Shown: in pieces, positions 6,493-13,691 of the stretch
Layout: each line of letters starts with the position of its first letter
How positions within the stretch are numbered: position 1 is the stretch's first letter
Assembly (NCBI GenBank): GCA_031280705.1
Contig: JAITGJ010000132.1
Coordinates: 1-14,005 of the forward strand
Origin: Spirochaetaceae bacterium
Lineage (GTDB): Bacteria; Spirochaetota; Spirochaetia; Treponematales; Breznakiellaceae
Direction of reading: 5' to 3'
DNA: 14,005 nucleotides
Notes under the pieces: model-generated
The model's database searches: none
What the model was told of the DNA's origin: nothing
Seen by the model: only the letters and a program-made list of their open reading frames with translations
Translations under genes and position numbers: made by a program

Positions 6493-9040
6493 GATAGCTG
6501 GCTGCGGCTATACGCACCGCGTCGGCCCGGTTCACCGCCCCCAGCTTGATGTAGATGCTGCGGACCGCGCTCTTCACCGTATTGATAGAAATGGAAAGGT
6601 CGCGGGCAATTTCCTCGCGGGTAAATCCCTGTCCAAGGCCGTCAAGAACCTGCTGTTCCCGGGGGGAAAGCGCCGCCGCGCCATGTTCCCGGCTTTTGTG
6701 GCAGGCCTCACGAAACGCGAAAAGTTTTTTCGCGTAGGCCGAAGCGTTGCGCCGTATTGAACGCAGGGCTTTTTCCGGTATCCGGCGGCGGCGCTTCCTG
6801 AAGTACGCGTCGATAAGGGTGCGGGTATCTTTTCCCAGTTCGGTGAACGTCATAAAAAGCCCCTGCGGAGAAGCGAGCGACCAGGCTTCTTCCAGCGCGG
6901 CAAACGCTCCGTCCAGGTCGCGGAGCCGGTAACGGCACGCCGCCTCCAGCGCCTTGACGCCGATTCTGCCAAAGAGAAACGCCCCCGCGCCGTCGTAATT
7001 GTTGTCCCGGTTTCCCAGTGCGGCAAGAACAGCGGGGTAGCGTTTTTCCGCAAACAGGTATTTTGCCCTGACCAGGGTTTCAAGCCCATGAATCAGCGAG
7101 TGGAGATCGCTTTCTTCGAAATCATTTTTGAGCCAGGGTGCGGCTTTTTCACACTTTCCTGTCTGGACATAAAACCATGACGAAACAATATCGTAAAGCA
7201 GTTGGCGGTTCAGATATTCGGGATTATGCAGGGCCCGTTCAAGTTCAGAAAGACAGGTATTGACCGCGTCAACATCGCCCCGGGCAAGGTACATGCGCAG
7301 AAGATAAAAGAACGCGCGCGTTTCAATTTCAAACTGTTGGTGTTCCCGCGCCTTTTGCACGGCGGACCGCGCGAACTGTTCAACGCCGTCAAAGTCTTCC
7401 CGGAAAAGCGCGTATTCCGTGCGGCCCAGATCGTCTATGCCCCAGTTGTAGCCGTTCCAGCCCAGGGCGGTATACCGGGAAACCTGGGCCAGGGTTTCCA
7501 GAAATTTTTCCATTGATTCCTGCCCCGCCTTCGTTACGATGCACACCCAGGAGGTAAGGCTCGTAACCGTAACCGGCGGCGGGGGAATATATCCGCTGAT
7601 ATTCTGGTAGTAATACGAACGCCGGAAATCATCAACATAGGAATAATCTTCCGTGTGCGCGCCCGAATAAAAACGCGCGCGTCCCAGTCCGCAGTAACAT
7701 ACCGCGAGCGCCTGGTGTTTCCGCGCGGAGCGGGGAAGTTTTTCAAACAGCGGGATAATTTCCCCGGTAAGCAGATCTATCAATTCTCCAAAACGGGCCG
7801 TGCTGAAAAAAAGCCGTATGTAAATGATCCATGCGGCGGGGCCCAGCATGGTAAAATCAAGGTCCGCCCGCTCAAATACGCTGAACAGTATCTGTGCGAG
7901 GGACACCGGCAGCACCGCCGGAACACGGGAATACACGGCCTCGAACAGTTCGTTGTAGTCCCGCGCCTTTTCATAGTAGGTTATCGCGTCGACAAGCCGC
8001 TGGTTTTTTACGCTCCAGGCCGCCGCGCGGCGGAAGATATCCCTTTTTTCCTGCTCCGCAAGCTCTGTTGCCTGCTTTTCCTGGAGGTATTCCAGAAAAA
8101 GATTATGAATCCGGTACGCGTTGCGGTAATTGTCGTAGTGCAAAAAAGAACTGATGCCGTCAAGCCGCGCAAGACAATCCGCGCCGCCCAGTTCCGCCGC
8201 GAGGTCCCGCGCGGGATGTTCAAGCAGCGACAGCTTCACCAAAAAACGCCGCATTCCCGCGGGCAGAATGGACATTACTTCCGATTCAATCAGGCGGAAG
8301 ATATTGCTCCGCATTCCCTGGAGCGCATAGCCGGACCGGTCGTGCTTCAGGGCCAGCGCCGCGAGCCGGACGGCAAACGCCCAGCCTTCGGTGTCCCGGT
8401 ACACGGAGTGCAGCACTTCCGCCGGGGGATTGATGCCGAGCAGTGAAAAATAACGCAGGACTTCCTCCCGGTTAAATCTGAGATCCCACTCGGTAATGCG
8501 TGTCAGGACGCCCTCTTCGGCCATGCGCTCAAAATTAAAGTCCGGCTGAAAACGGGAAATCAATATGGAAGTGATATTTGAAAACGGTTCATTAATCGAA
8601 TGTTCCAGAAAGCGGAGCACCCGCCTGTCCGTAATAAGGTGAACATCGTCATACACAAAAATATATTTTGCGTCCTTGTTCACCTCCTGGCGGGGAATTT
8701 TAAGATAGCGCGCGAACAGCCGGTCCGTGCCGGGAAATTCAAGCTCGGCAAGACGCGCGGCGGTTTCCCGGCTGACCGCGGATATGGCCCCGGAAAAATT
8801 TTCCCAAAAACGGGCGGGAAGATTATCGCGCTCTGAAAACTGGAGCCATACGGTAACAAAATCCCTTTTTTGCAAAAAAGAATGAACCGAAACCGTTTTG
8901 CCAAATCCCGCCCCGGCGCATACCGATACGACCTGCTGCCGCGTTGCCTGTTCCAGAATGCCGTCCACGCGGGGCCGATCCAGAAGATCGCTCCGGCGGC
9001 GTTCCATGGGAACATTGCTGTAAAACTTGCCTTCCTTCAT
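6482..9040 (-). CDS. MalT-type LuxR-family ATPase transcriptional regulator (852 aa)
   Basis: First gene of the minus-strand regulator array and paralogue of the 916-aa regulator. The ATPase part has Walker A AGAGFGKT (residues 42-49), Walker B FVYDD (128-132), an ISR motif (161-163) and DTEGW (216-220). Both paralogues share the pattern LDRPRVD just before the ATPase. A long helical sensor region follows, and a LuxR-type helix-turn-helix closes the protein (790-852), with SPREQQVL and SINTVKSAVRSIYIKLGAVN. There is no signal peptide or membrane segment, so it acts in the cytoplasm as a ligand- and ATP-dependent activator. The ATG at 9040 is preceded by GGCGGGAG only two bases away, a poor spacing; the next in-frame ATG (codon 12) has no better site. 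Its terminal codons overlap the start of the next gene. Ligand and targets cannot be told from the sequence. Confidence 0.92.
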   Translation of the reverse strand: MKEGKFYSNVPMERRRSDLLDRPRVDGILEQATRQQVVSVCAGAGFGKTVSVHSFLQKRDFVTVWLQFSERDNLPARFWENFSGAISAVSRETAARLAELEFPGTDRLFARYLKIPRQEVNKDAKYIFVYDDVHLITDRRVLRFLEHSINEPFSNITSILISRFQPDFNFERMAEEGVLTRITEWDLRFNREEVLRYFSLLGINPPAEVLHSVYRDTEGWAFAVRLAALALKHDRSGYALQGMRSNIFRLIESEVMSILPAGMRRFLVKLSLLEHPARDLAAELGGADCLARLDGISSFLHYDNYRNAYRIHNLFLEYLQEKQATELAEQEKRDIFRRAAAWSVKNQRLVDAITYYEKARDYNELFEAVYSRVPAVLPVSLAQILFSVFERADLDFTMLGPAAWIIYIRLFFSTARFGELIDLLTGEIIPLFEKLPRSARKHQALAVCYCGLGRARFYSGAHTEDYSYVDDFRRSYYYQNISGYIPPPPVTVTSLTSWVCIVTKAGQESMEKFLETLAQVSRYTALGWNGYNWGIDDLGRTEYALFREDFDGVEQFARSAVQKAREHQQFEIETRAFFYLLRMYLARGDVDAVNTCLSELERALHNPEYLNRQLLYDIVSSWFYVQTGKCEKAAPWLKNDFEESDLHSLIHGLETLVRAKYLFAEKRYPAVLAALGNRDNNYDGAGAFLFGRIGVKALEAACRYRLRDLDGAFAALEEAWSLASPQGLFMTFTELGKDTRTLIDAYFRKRRRRIPEKALRSIRRNASAYAKKLFAFREACHKSREHGAAALSPREQQVLDGLGQGFTREEIARDLSISINTVKSAVRSIYIKLGAVNRADAVRIAAASYHDT

Positions 9041-9259
9041 GGCTCCCGCCTTTGGCTATGATGAATTGAGAAACCTTCACCCAAAACCTTATCACAGCGG
9101 CAAGCAAAAACCCAAAGGCAAAGGCGGCGCAACCGGATCTTTTCAAAAAAACCGGCAAAAATGAGGAATATTGCCCAAACCGCGCAGATGCCGGGACCAG
9201 GCTGCGGATCCCCCCGCGCCGGGCAGCTTACCGTAACGGCGAAGCGCCCGCAGGGCGTC

Positions 9260-9304
9260 CCGGCGGCGCTTAACCACGCGAAAGGGCCGCCGGCGGGTTT
9301 TTTT
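9260..9304 (+). terminator. Terminator-like hairpin with T7, upstream of the grpE promoter
   Basis: CCGGCGGC (9260-9267) pairs with GCCGCCGG (9286-9293) and, after CGGG, seven T's follow (9298-9304). A smaller hairpin CGCCC-GCA-GGGCG (9245-9257) precedes it. No plus-strand gene lies upstream in this window, so it either ends an unrecognised small RNA starting between about 9095 and 9200, or merely resembles a terminator. The 18-base loop and the four-base gap before the T-run weaken the call. Confidence 0.35.
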
Positions 9305-9328
9305 CGGGCCGCGCGCATAAATTTTCAC

Positions 9329-9345
9329 CGAATTTGCAAAATTCG
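9329..9345. promoter_or_regulatory. Candidate operator beside the grpE -35 box
   Basis: CGAATTTGCAAAATTCG is a perfect inverted repeat with 7-base arms around GCA. It ends one base before the -35 hexamer of the grpE promoter. It does not match the CIRCE element (TTAGCACTC-N9-GAGTGCTAA) bound by HrcA. Position and symmetry suggest a regulator binding site; the binding protein is unknown. Confidence 0.45.
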
Positions 9346-9346
9346 C

Positions 9347-9376
9347 TTGACCTTTTTTCGGCAGTTTAAGTATTTT
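9347..9376 (+). promoter_or_regulatory. Sigma-70-like promoter of the grpE-dnaK-dnaJ operon
   Basis: TTGACC (9347-9352) and TATTTT (9371-9376) are separated by 18 bases and match the consensus hexamers at 5 of 6 and 4 of 6 positions. Transcription would start near 9383, giving a leader of about 85 bases before the grpE ATG. No sigma-32-type heat-shock promoter was noticed. Confidence 0.5.
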
Positions 9377-9468
9377 CTTCTTATAGTTGGATATTTATTA
9401 ATCCGCGCGGCTTTCTCAAAGCGTCCCGTTTTGGGAGCGGCCGCCGGTTACAAGGAATCTGTTTCAGC

Positions 9469-10287
9469 ATGAAAGACAGGGAAACGGCCCAGGCGCAAGA
9501 GACGGTGGACCAGGCCGGTACGGCGGAAGATACGGAAGCGGCCATTCCGGAGGACGGGGCCGGGGAAGCGGGAAGCGCCGGACAGAGGGCCGCCGGAAAC
9601 ATGGCCCCGCCGGAACAGGACGGCGGCGCGGAAGCACGGATAGCCGCGCTGGAAAACGAGCTTCTGGAAGTAAAGGATCAGTACCTCAGAAAAGCGGCGG
9701 ATTTTGACAATTTCCGCAAGCGGGTAACCCGGGAAAAGCAGGAATCGGTGGATTTTGCCAACCAGAGCCTCATTCTGGACCTGCTCCCGGTGATCGATGA
9801 TCTTGAGCGGGCCATCAAAGCCGCGGAAACTTCGGCGGCTTTAGGCGAGGCGCCCGCGGCAAAGGATTTTACGTCTCTCCACGAAGGAATTTCCATGATC
9901 GAAAAACGCCTCCTCTCCCAGCTTGAAAACCGCTGGGGCCTTAAACGGTTCGATTCCGCGGGGGAACCCTTCGATCCAAACCGGCACGAGGCGATCATGA
10001 TGGACAAGTCCGCGGATATTGCCGAACCGGTCGTGGCGGAAGACTTCATCAAAGGCTATAGCCTGAAAGACCGGGTCATCCGGGCGGCAAAGGTGAAGGT
10101 GCTGATGCCTGCCGAACTTCGTTCGGCTTCCGAACTTCAGCCGGCTTCCGAACTTCAGCCGGCTTCTGAACGTGGGCCGGCTTCCGAGCGTGGGCCGGCA
10201 GCCGGCCCGGATGCCGGACGTGGGCTGGAGGCCGGGCCGGGGAAGGCGGACGGCGGTATTCCGGAAACGGCGGATACAGGAGCATAA
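9469..10287 (+). CDS. grpE: Nucleotide exchange factor GrpE (272 aa)
   Basis: GrpE dimers release ADP from DnaK and so allow substrate release in the Hsp70 cycle in the cytoplasm. Residues 1-54 are an acidic, Ala/Gly-rich extension. Residues about 55-120 form the long helix, with NELLEVKDQYLRKAADFDNFRKR. The GrpE head follows to about residue 214, with RFDSAGEPFDPNRHEAI (160-176) and the closing strand around VIRAAKVKVLMP. The remaining 58 residues are an unusual tail made of ASELQP/ASERGP-type repeats and Gly/Ala/Pro-rich sequence, making the protein longer than the common size of about 170-220 aa. AAGGA lies 12 bases before the ATG, rather far. It is first in the chaperone operon, 85 bp before dnaK. 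The identification is secure. Confidence 0.96.
   Translation: MKDRETAQAQETVDQAGTAEDTEAAIPEDGAGEAGSAGQRAAGNMAPPEQDGGAEARIAALENELLEVKDQYLRKAADFDNFRKRVTREKQESVDFANQSLILDLLPVIDDLERAIKAAETSAALGEAPAAKDFTSLHEGISMIEKRLLSQLENRWGLKRFDSAGEPFDPNRHEAIMMDKSADIAEPVVAEDFIKGYSLKDRVIRAAKVKVLMPAELRSASELQPASELQPASERGPASERGPAAGPDAGRGLEAGPGKADGGIPETADTGA
10111..10127. repeat. Hairpin GCCGAAC-TTC-GTTCGGC at the start of the grpE tail
   Basis: Seven-base perfect arms around TTC, coding for the junction between the GrpE head and its repetitive tail. It overlaps the first 18-bp repeat unit. Confidence 0.5.
10113..10202 (+). repeat. 18-bp tandem repeat in the 3' end of grpE, five units
   Basis: Units start at 10113, 10131, 10149, 10167 and 10185. 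Units two and three are identical (CGAACTTCAGCCGGCTTC) and the others vary. Each unit encodes six residues of the type SELQPA or SERGPA. The period is a multiple of three, so copy-number change keeps the reading frame; the repeats probably arose by slippage or unequal recombination. Confidence 0.8.
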
Positions 10288-10372
10288 CGGGCTGGTTTGG
10301 CGCCCGGAAGCGGGAAAACCGCCTTTGATTTAGTCCGGACGTGAAGCCGGACATACAAACAGGAGACTGGAA
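10288..10372 (+). other. grpE-dnaK spacer with small hairpins and dnaK ribosome binding site
   Basis: This 85-base spacer contains GTCCGG (10333-10338) pairing with CCGGAC (10347-10352) around an 8-base loop, and a weaker GCGG/CCGC stem at 10310-10322. Neither has a T-run, so co-transcription of grpE and dnaK is expected. AGGAG at 10361-10365 sits seven bases before the dnaK ATG. Confidence 0.55.
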
Positions 10373-12307
10373 ATGGGAAAAATTATCGGTATTGACCTGG
10401 GAACTACCAATTCATGCGTCGCGGTGCTGGAAGCCGGTGAGCCGGTAGTTATCCAGAATTCTGAGGGAGGGCGCACGACGCCTTCCATTGTCGGTTTTAC
10501 CAGCAGGGGCGAACGAGTCGTGGGCGCCCCGGCCAAAAATCAAATGATCAGCAATCCGGAAAACACGGTTTATTCCATCAAGCGCTTTATGGGCCGCCGG
10601 TTTTCCGAAGTGGCCGCGGAAATGAAGCGCGTTCCCTACCATGTGGTGGAACAGGCCGATGATTTGCGGGTCGCCATCGAGGAGAAAAACTATTCCCCGC
10701 AGGAAATTTCCGCCTTCGTGCTTCAAAAAATGAAGCAAACCGCGGAGGATTACCTCGGCGAAACCGTTACCGAAGCGGTCATCACCGTGCCGGCCTACTT
10801 TAACGACGCCCAGCGGCAGGCAACCAAAGACGCGGGCAAAATCGCCGGTCTTGAAGTCAAGCGGATCATCAACGAGCCGACGGCCGCCTCCCTCGCCTTC
10901 GGCTTTAACAAAGATCAAAAGAAAGAAAAAACCATCGCCGTGTACGATTTGGGCGGCGGTACGTTCGATATTTCCATTCTGGAACTGGGCGAAGGCGTGT
11001 TCGAGGTAAAATCCACCAACGGCGATACCCATCTGGGCGGCGATGACTTTGACCTCAAAATCCTTGAATGGCTTATCGCCGAATTCAAAAAAGACACGGG
11101 CATCAATATCGGAGAAGACCGCATCGCGCTGCAACGCCTGCGGGAGGCAAGCGAAAAAGCGAAAATCGAGCTTTCCGCCATGCAGACTACGGAAATTAAC
11201 ATCCCCTATATCACCGCGGACCAGTCGGGGCCGAAGCATCTCCAGAAATCCCTTACCCGGGCGCGTTTTGAACAGATGGTCAGCGATCTGCTGGATCGCT
11301 CAAAGGAACCGTGCAAAAAAGCCCTTGCCGACGCGGGACTTACCGCCGAACAAATTGACGAGGTAATCCTTGTGGGCGGCTCTACCCGTATTCCGGCGGT
11401 ACAGCAGATCGTGAAAGATATCTTCAAAAAAGAACCCAACAAGGGCGTTAATCCCGATGAAGCGGTGGCTATCGGCGCGGCCATTCAGGGCGGTATTCTG
11501 GGCGGCGACGTAAAAGATGTGCTCCTCCTTGACGTTACGCCCCTCTCGCTCGGTATCGAAACCCTGGGCGGCGTGATGACAAAACTCATCCTGCGCAACA
11601 CCACCATCCCCACCCGCAAAAGTCAGGTATTCTCCACCGCGGCGGACGGGCAGACGGCGGTCTCAATTCAGGTTTTGCAGGGCGAGCGGGAAATGGCGAG
11701 CCAGAACCGCACGTTGGGCCGTTTCGACCTGGTGGGCATTCCGCCCGCGCCGCGCGGCGTGCCGCAAATCGAAGTTACCTTCGACATCGACGCCAACGGC
11801 ATTGTGCATGTTTCCGCGAAAGACCTCGGAACCGGCAAGGAACAGAAAATCCGCATCGAAAGTTCGTCGGGCCTTTCCGACACGGACATCGACCGCATGG
11901 TCAAAGAGGCGGAAATCCACGCCGAAGAGGACCGGCGGGAGAAGGAAAAGGCCGAAGCCCGGAACGAAGCGGACACGATGATCTACTCCACCGAAAAAAA
12001 TATCAAGGACTTGGGCGACAAGATAAATTCCGCCGACAAGTCCCGCGCCGAAGAAGCCATCGCGCACCTTAAGCAGGCGCTGGAAGGCAACGACGCCGCG
12101 GATATCAAGGCAAAAACCGAGGCGCTGAAGCAGGTGTCCTACCAGATAGCCGAAGCCCTCTACAAGACGCAGGGCGCCCAGCAGGGCGGCGGCGCTCCCG
12201 GTGCGGAAAATCCCGGCGGGGGACCAGAGGGCGGCGCTTCCGGCGGAGACGGCGGCAACACCAAAAACGCCGAGGAAGCCGACTACGAGGTCGTGGACGA
12301 TAAATAA
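10373..12307 (+). CDS. dnaK: Molecular chaperone DnaK (Hsp70), 644 aa
   Basis: ATP-dependent chaperone that binds exposed hydrophobic peptide segments, with DnaJ and GrpE as partners. All signature motifs are present: IGIDLGTTNSCVAV (residues 5-18), YDLGGGTFDIS (191-201, phosphate-binding loop with T197) and VILVGGSTRIPAV (331-343). The interdomain linker region DVTPLSLGIET is at 387-397. The substrate-binding domain and helical lid follow to about 605, then a Gly-rich disordered stretch and the acidic end YEVVDDK, comparable to the usual EEVD-like terminus. Length is typical for the family. The start ATG has AGGAG seven bases upstream. The gene is downstream of grpE and separated from dnaJ by a strong hairpin. 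No residue expected for activity is visibly missing. Confidence 0.98.
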   Translation: MGKIIGIDLGTTNSCVAVLEAGEPVVIQNSEGGRTTPSIVGFTSRGERVVGAPAKNQMISNPENTVYSIKRFMGRRFSEVAAEMKRVPYHVVEQADDLRVAIEEKNYSPQEISAFVLQKMKQTAEDYLGETVTEAVITVPAYFNDAQRQATKDAGKIAGLEVKRIINEPTAASLAFGFNKDQKKEKTIAVYDLGGGTFDISILELGEGVFEVKSTNGDTHLGGDDFDLKILEWLIAEFKKDTGINIGEDRIALQRLREASEKAKIELSAMQTTEINIPYITADQSGPKHLQKSLTRARFEQMVSDLLDRSKEPCKKALADAGLTAEQIDEVILVGGSTRIPAVQQIVKDIFKKEPNKGVNPDEAVAIGAAIQGGILGGDVKDVLLLDVTPLSLGIETLGGVMTKLILRNTTIPTRKSQVFSTAADGQTAVSIQVLQGEREMASQNRTLGRFDLVGIPPAPRGVPQIEVTFDIDANGIVHVSAKDLGTGKEQKIRIESSSGLSDTDIDRMVKEAEIHAEEDRREKEKAEARNEADTMIYSTEKNIKDLGDKINSADKSRAEEAIAHLKQALEGNDAADIKAKTEALKQVSYQIAEALYKTQGAQQGGGAPGAENPGGGPEGGASGGDGGNTKNAEEADYEVVDDK

Positions 12308-12312
12308 ATCCC

Positions 12313-12344
12313 CTCCCCGCTCAAGACACGCTTTGAGCGGGGAG
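12313..12344 (+). promoter_or_regulatory. Strong 12-bp hairpin between dnaK and dnaJ
   Basis: CTCCCCGCTCAA (12313-12324) and TTGAGCGGGGAG (12333-12344) are perfect reverse complements with an 8-base loop, starting 5 bases after the dnaK stop codon. CAACCGCCTG follows, not a T-run. The likely role is to block 3'-to-5' decay of grpE-dnaK mRNA or to attenuate dnaJ expression, either of which would yield more DnaK than DnaJ. It could instead be a terminator working with a protein factor. Confidence 0.65.
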
Positions 12345-12420
12345 CAACCGCCTGCGCCGTTGAACACACGGACCGGGACGGCTCAAAAGGCGGAATCCGC
12401 TGTGCGAAAGATTTTTTGAC

Positions 12421-12435
12421 AAGGGTGAGATTTTG
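12421..12435 (+). promoter_or_regulatory. Ribosome binding site and TTG start of dnaJ
   Basis: The DnaJ N-terminus (AKRDYYEVLGV) is preceded directly by TTG at 12433, with AAGGG seven bases upstream and GGTGAG closer. No ATG or GTG lies in frame at a useful position, since an in-frame TGA occurs at 12418. The TTG is therefore the start. Confidence 0.85.
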
Positions 12436-13566
12436 GCAAAACGGGACTATTACGAGGTACTTGGCGTACCCAAAGAAGCATCAAAAGACGACATAAAAAA
12501 AGCGTACCGTAAACTCGCCATTCAGTATCATCCTGACCGGAATCCGGGGAACAAAGAGGCGGAGGAAAAATTCAAGGAAGCTACCGAGGCATACGAGGTT
12601 CTTTCAGACGATCACAAAAAGTCCGCCTACGATCAATTCGGTTTTGCCGGCGTGGAAGGCATGGCCGGAGAGGGCCACAACTGGAGTAACTTCCGGGGTT
12701 TTGAAGATATTTTTGGCGGCGGAGATTTCAGCAGTATTTTCGATACAATTTTTGGCGGCGGATTCGGGGGATTCAACGGCGGGCGCGGCGGCGGACGTTC
12801 CGGGCCACGCTCCGGGGCAAATCTCCGCTACGATATCGAAATCCCCTTCAAGGACGCCGTCTTCGGCACCAAGGTCGAGGTTCAGTATTCCCGCAGCGAA
12901 GCCTGCCCGTCCTGCGGCGGCGGCGGCGCGGCGGCGGGTTCAGGGCGAAAAACCTGCCCGGTCTGCGAAGGCGCGGGCCAAATCCGCCAGAGTTCGGGCT
13001 TTTTCTCAATGGCCTCAACCTGCCATAACTGCCACGGCGAGGGCACCATCATTGAACACCCCTGCAAGGAATGCGGCGGCGCGGGAACCCGGAAAAAGCG
13101 GCAAAAAGTCCAGATTACCATTCCTTCAGGCATCGAAAACGGGAAACGCCTCGTGGTGCCCCGCCAGGGCGACGCGGGGCCAAACGGCGGGCCGCCGGGG
13201 GACCTCTACGTATTTATCCGGGTGGCGTCTCATGAGTACTTTGAACGCCAAAACGCGGACCTGTACTGCGCCGTGCCCGTCTCCATTACCCAGGCAAGCC
13301 TGGGCGCGGAAATTCATGTTCACACCCTGGACGATAAAACCATTAAAGTAAAAATCCCCCCAGGCGTCCAGAACGGCAAACTCCTCCGCATCAACGGCGA
13401 GGGCGTGCCCCTTGCCGGGCGGCGGGGCAGCCTCTATATCAAGGTGATGGTACAAATCCCCGCAAAACTTTCCCGCCGGGGCCGGGAACTGATGGAAGAA
13501 CTTTCCCGTGTAGAAGGAGAAAACGCAAATCCCCGCCCCATCCCGCTTGCGGACCTGGAGCGGTAA
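12433..13566 (+). CDS. dnaJ: Co-chaperone DnaJ (Hsp40), 377 aa
   Basis: Type I J-protein that delivers substrates to DnaK and stimulates its ATPase. The J domain spans residues 1-70 with the HPD motif at 33-35. A Gly/Phe-rich region follows (about 78-122, with FGGGFGGFNGG). The zinc-binding domain contains four complete CxxCxGxG-type motifs starting at C158, C175, C197 and C211, enough for two zinc ions. The C-terminal peptide-binding domains run to about 350. Length agrees with the family. Translation starts at TTG. Gene order grpE-dnaK-dnaJ and the 125-bp gap from dnaK suggest co-transcription, with possible modulation by the hairpin in that gap. No hrcA accompanies the operon within the window. 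The identification is secure. Confidence 0.97.
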   Translation: MAKRDYYEVLGVPKEASKDDIKKAYRKLAIQYHPDRNPGNKEAEEKFKEATEAYEVLSDDHKKSAYDQFGFAGVEGMAGEGHNWSNFRGFEDIFGGGDFSSIFDTIFGGGFGGFNGGRGGGRSGPRSGANLRYDIEIPFKDAVFGTKVEVQYSRSEACPSCGGGGAAAGSGRKTCPVCEGAGQIRQSSGFFSMASTCHNCHGEGTIIEHPCKECGGAGTRKKRQKVQITIPSGIENGKRLVVPRQGDAGPNGGPPGDLYVFIRVASHEYFERQNADLYCAVPVSITQASLGAEIHVHTLDDKTIKVKIPPGVQNGKLLRINGEGVPLAGRRGSLYIKVMVQIPAKLSRRGRELMEELSRVEGENANPRPIPLADLER

Positions 13567-13567
13567 T

Positions 13568-13602
13568 GGGCCTGTTATATGCAATGCGCCCTAAAGTTTT
13601 TT
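13568..13602 (+). terminator. Weak terminator candidate after dnaJ
   Basis: GGGC (13568-13571) can pair with GCCC (13588-13591), and T6 occurs at 13597-13602 shortly after. The stem is only four base pairs with a 16-base loop, so support is thin, but no better terminator separates dnaJ from the next promoter. Confidence 0.25.
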
Positions 13603-13636
13603 AAAAATAATTGCCACAAATAATTGTAAAAACATA

Positions 13637-13665
13637 TTGACAAAAAAAACTGCCTATGCTATAAT
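13637..13665 (+). promoter_or_regulatory. Fully consensus sigma-70 promoter of the lipoprotein gene
   Basis: TTGACA (13637-13642) and TATAAT (13660-13665) are separated by exactly 17 bases, and TGC just before the -10 box adds an extended -10 motif. Predicted transcription starts near 13672, about 20 bases before the ATG. A 9-base direct repeat, AAATAATTG, lies upstream at 13605-13613 and 13618-13626. Confidence 0.85.
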
Positions 13666-13691
13666 AAATAACAGATTTTTAGGAGGCACTA

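Larger units (their letters stand above)
9041..9468. other. Divergent intergenic region between the regulator array and grpE
   Basis: These 428 bases must hold the promoters of both the minus-strand regulators and the plus-strand grpE operon. The grpE side has a recognisable promoter (9347-9376) and an adjoining inverted repeat (9329-9345). The centre, about 9170-9310, is GC-rich and full of short stems, ending in a hairpin plus T7. I found no convincing promoter for the regulator array. No tRNA, signal recognition particle RNA, RNase P RNA or tmRNA motif was recognised. Short frames on both strands lack ribosome binding sites and domains. Confidence 0.6.

Noticed and set aside
9300..9468. 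CIRCE element upstream of grpE
   Set aside because: I looked for TTAGCACTC and GAGTGCTAA on both strands and found neither.
9143..9472. Short ORFs in the grpE upstream region (9143-9328 and 9037-9318 minus, 9161-9472 plus)
   Set aside because: No ribosome binding sites or domains; they overlap the probable promoter and operator or the first codons of real genes.
10412..11239. Long antisense ORFs opposite dnaK (also opposite the four regulator genes)
   Set aside because: They are mirror frames of strongly conserved genes; the sense proteins carry clear family motifs and the antisense ones do not.
12412..12444. Separate promoter for dnaJ using TTGACA at 12416-12421
   Set aside because: No -10-like hexamer occurs 16-19 bases downstream, and that position is already inside dnaJ.
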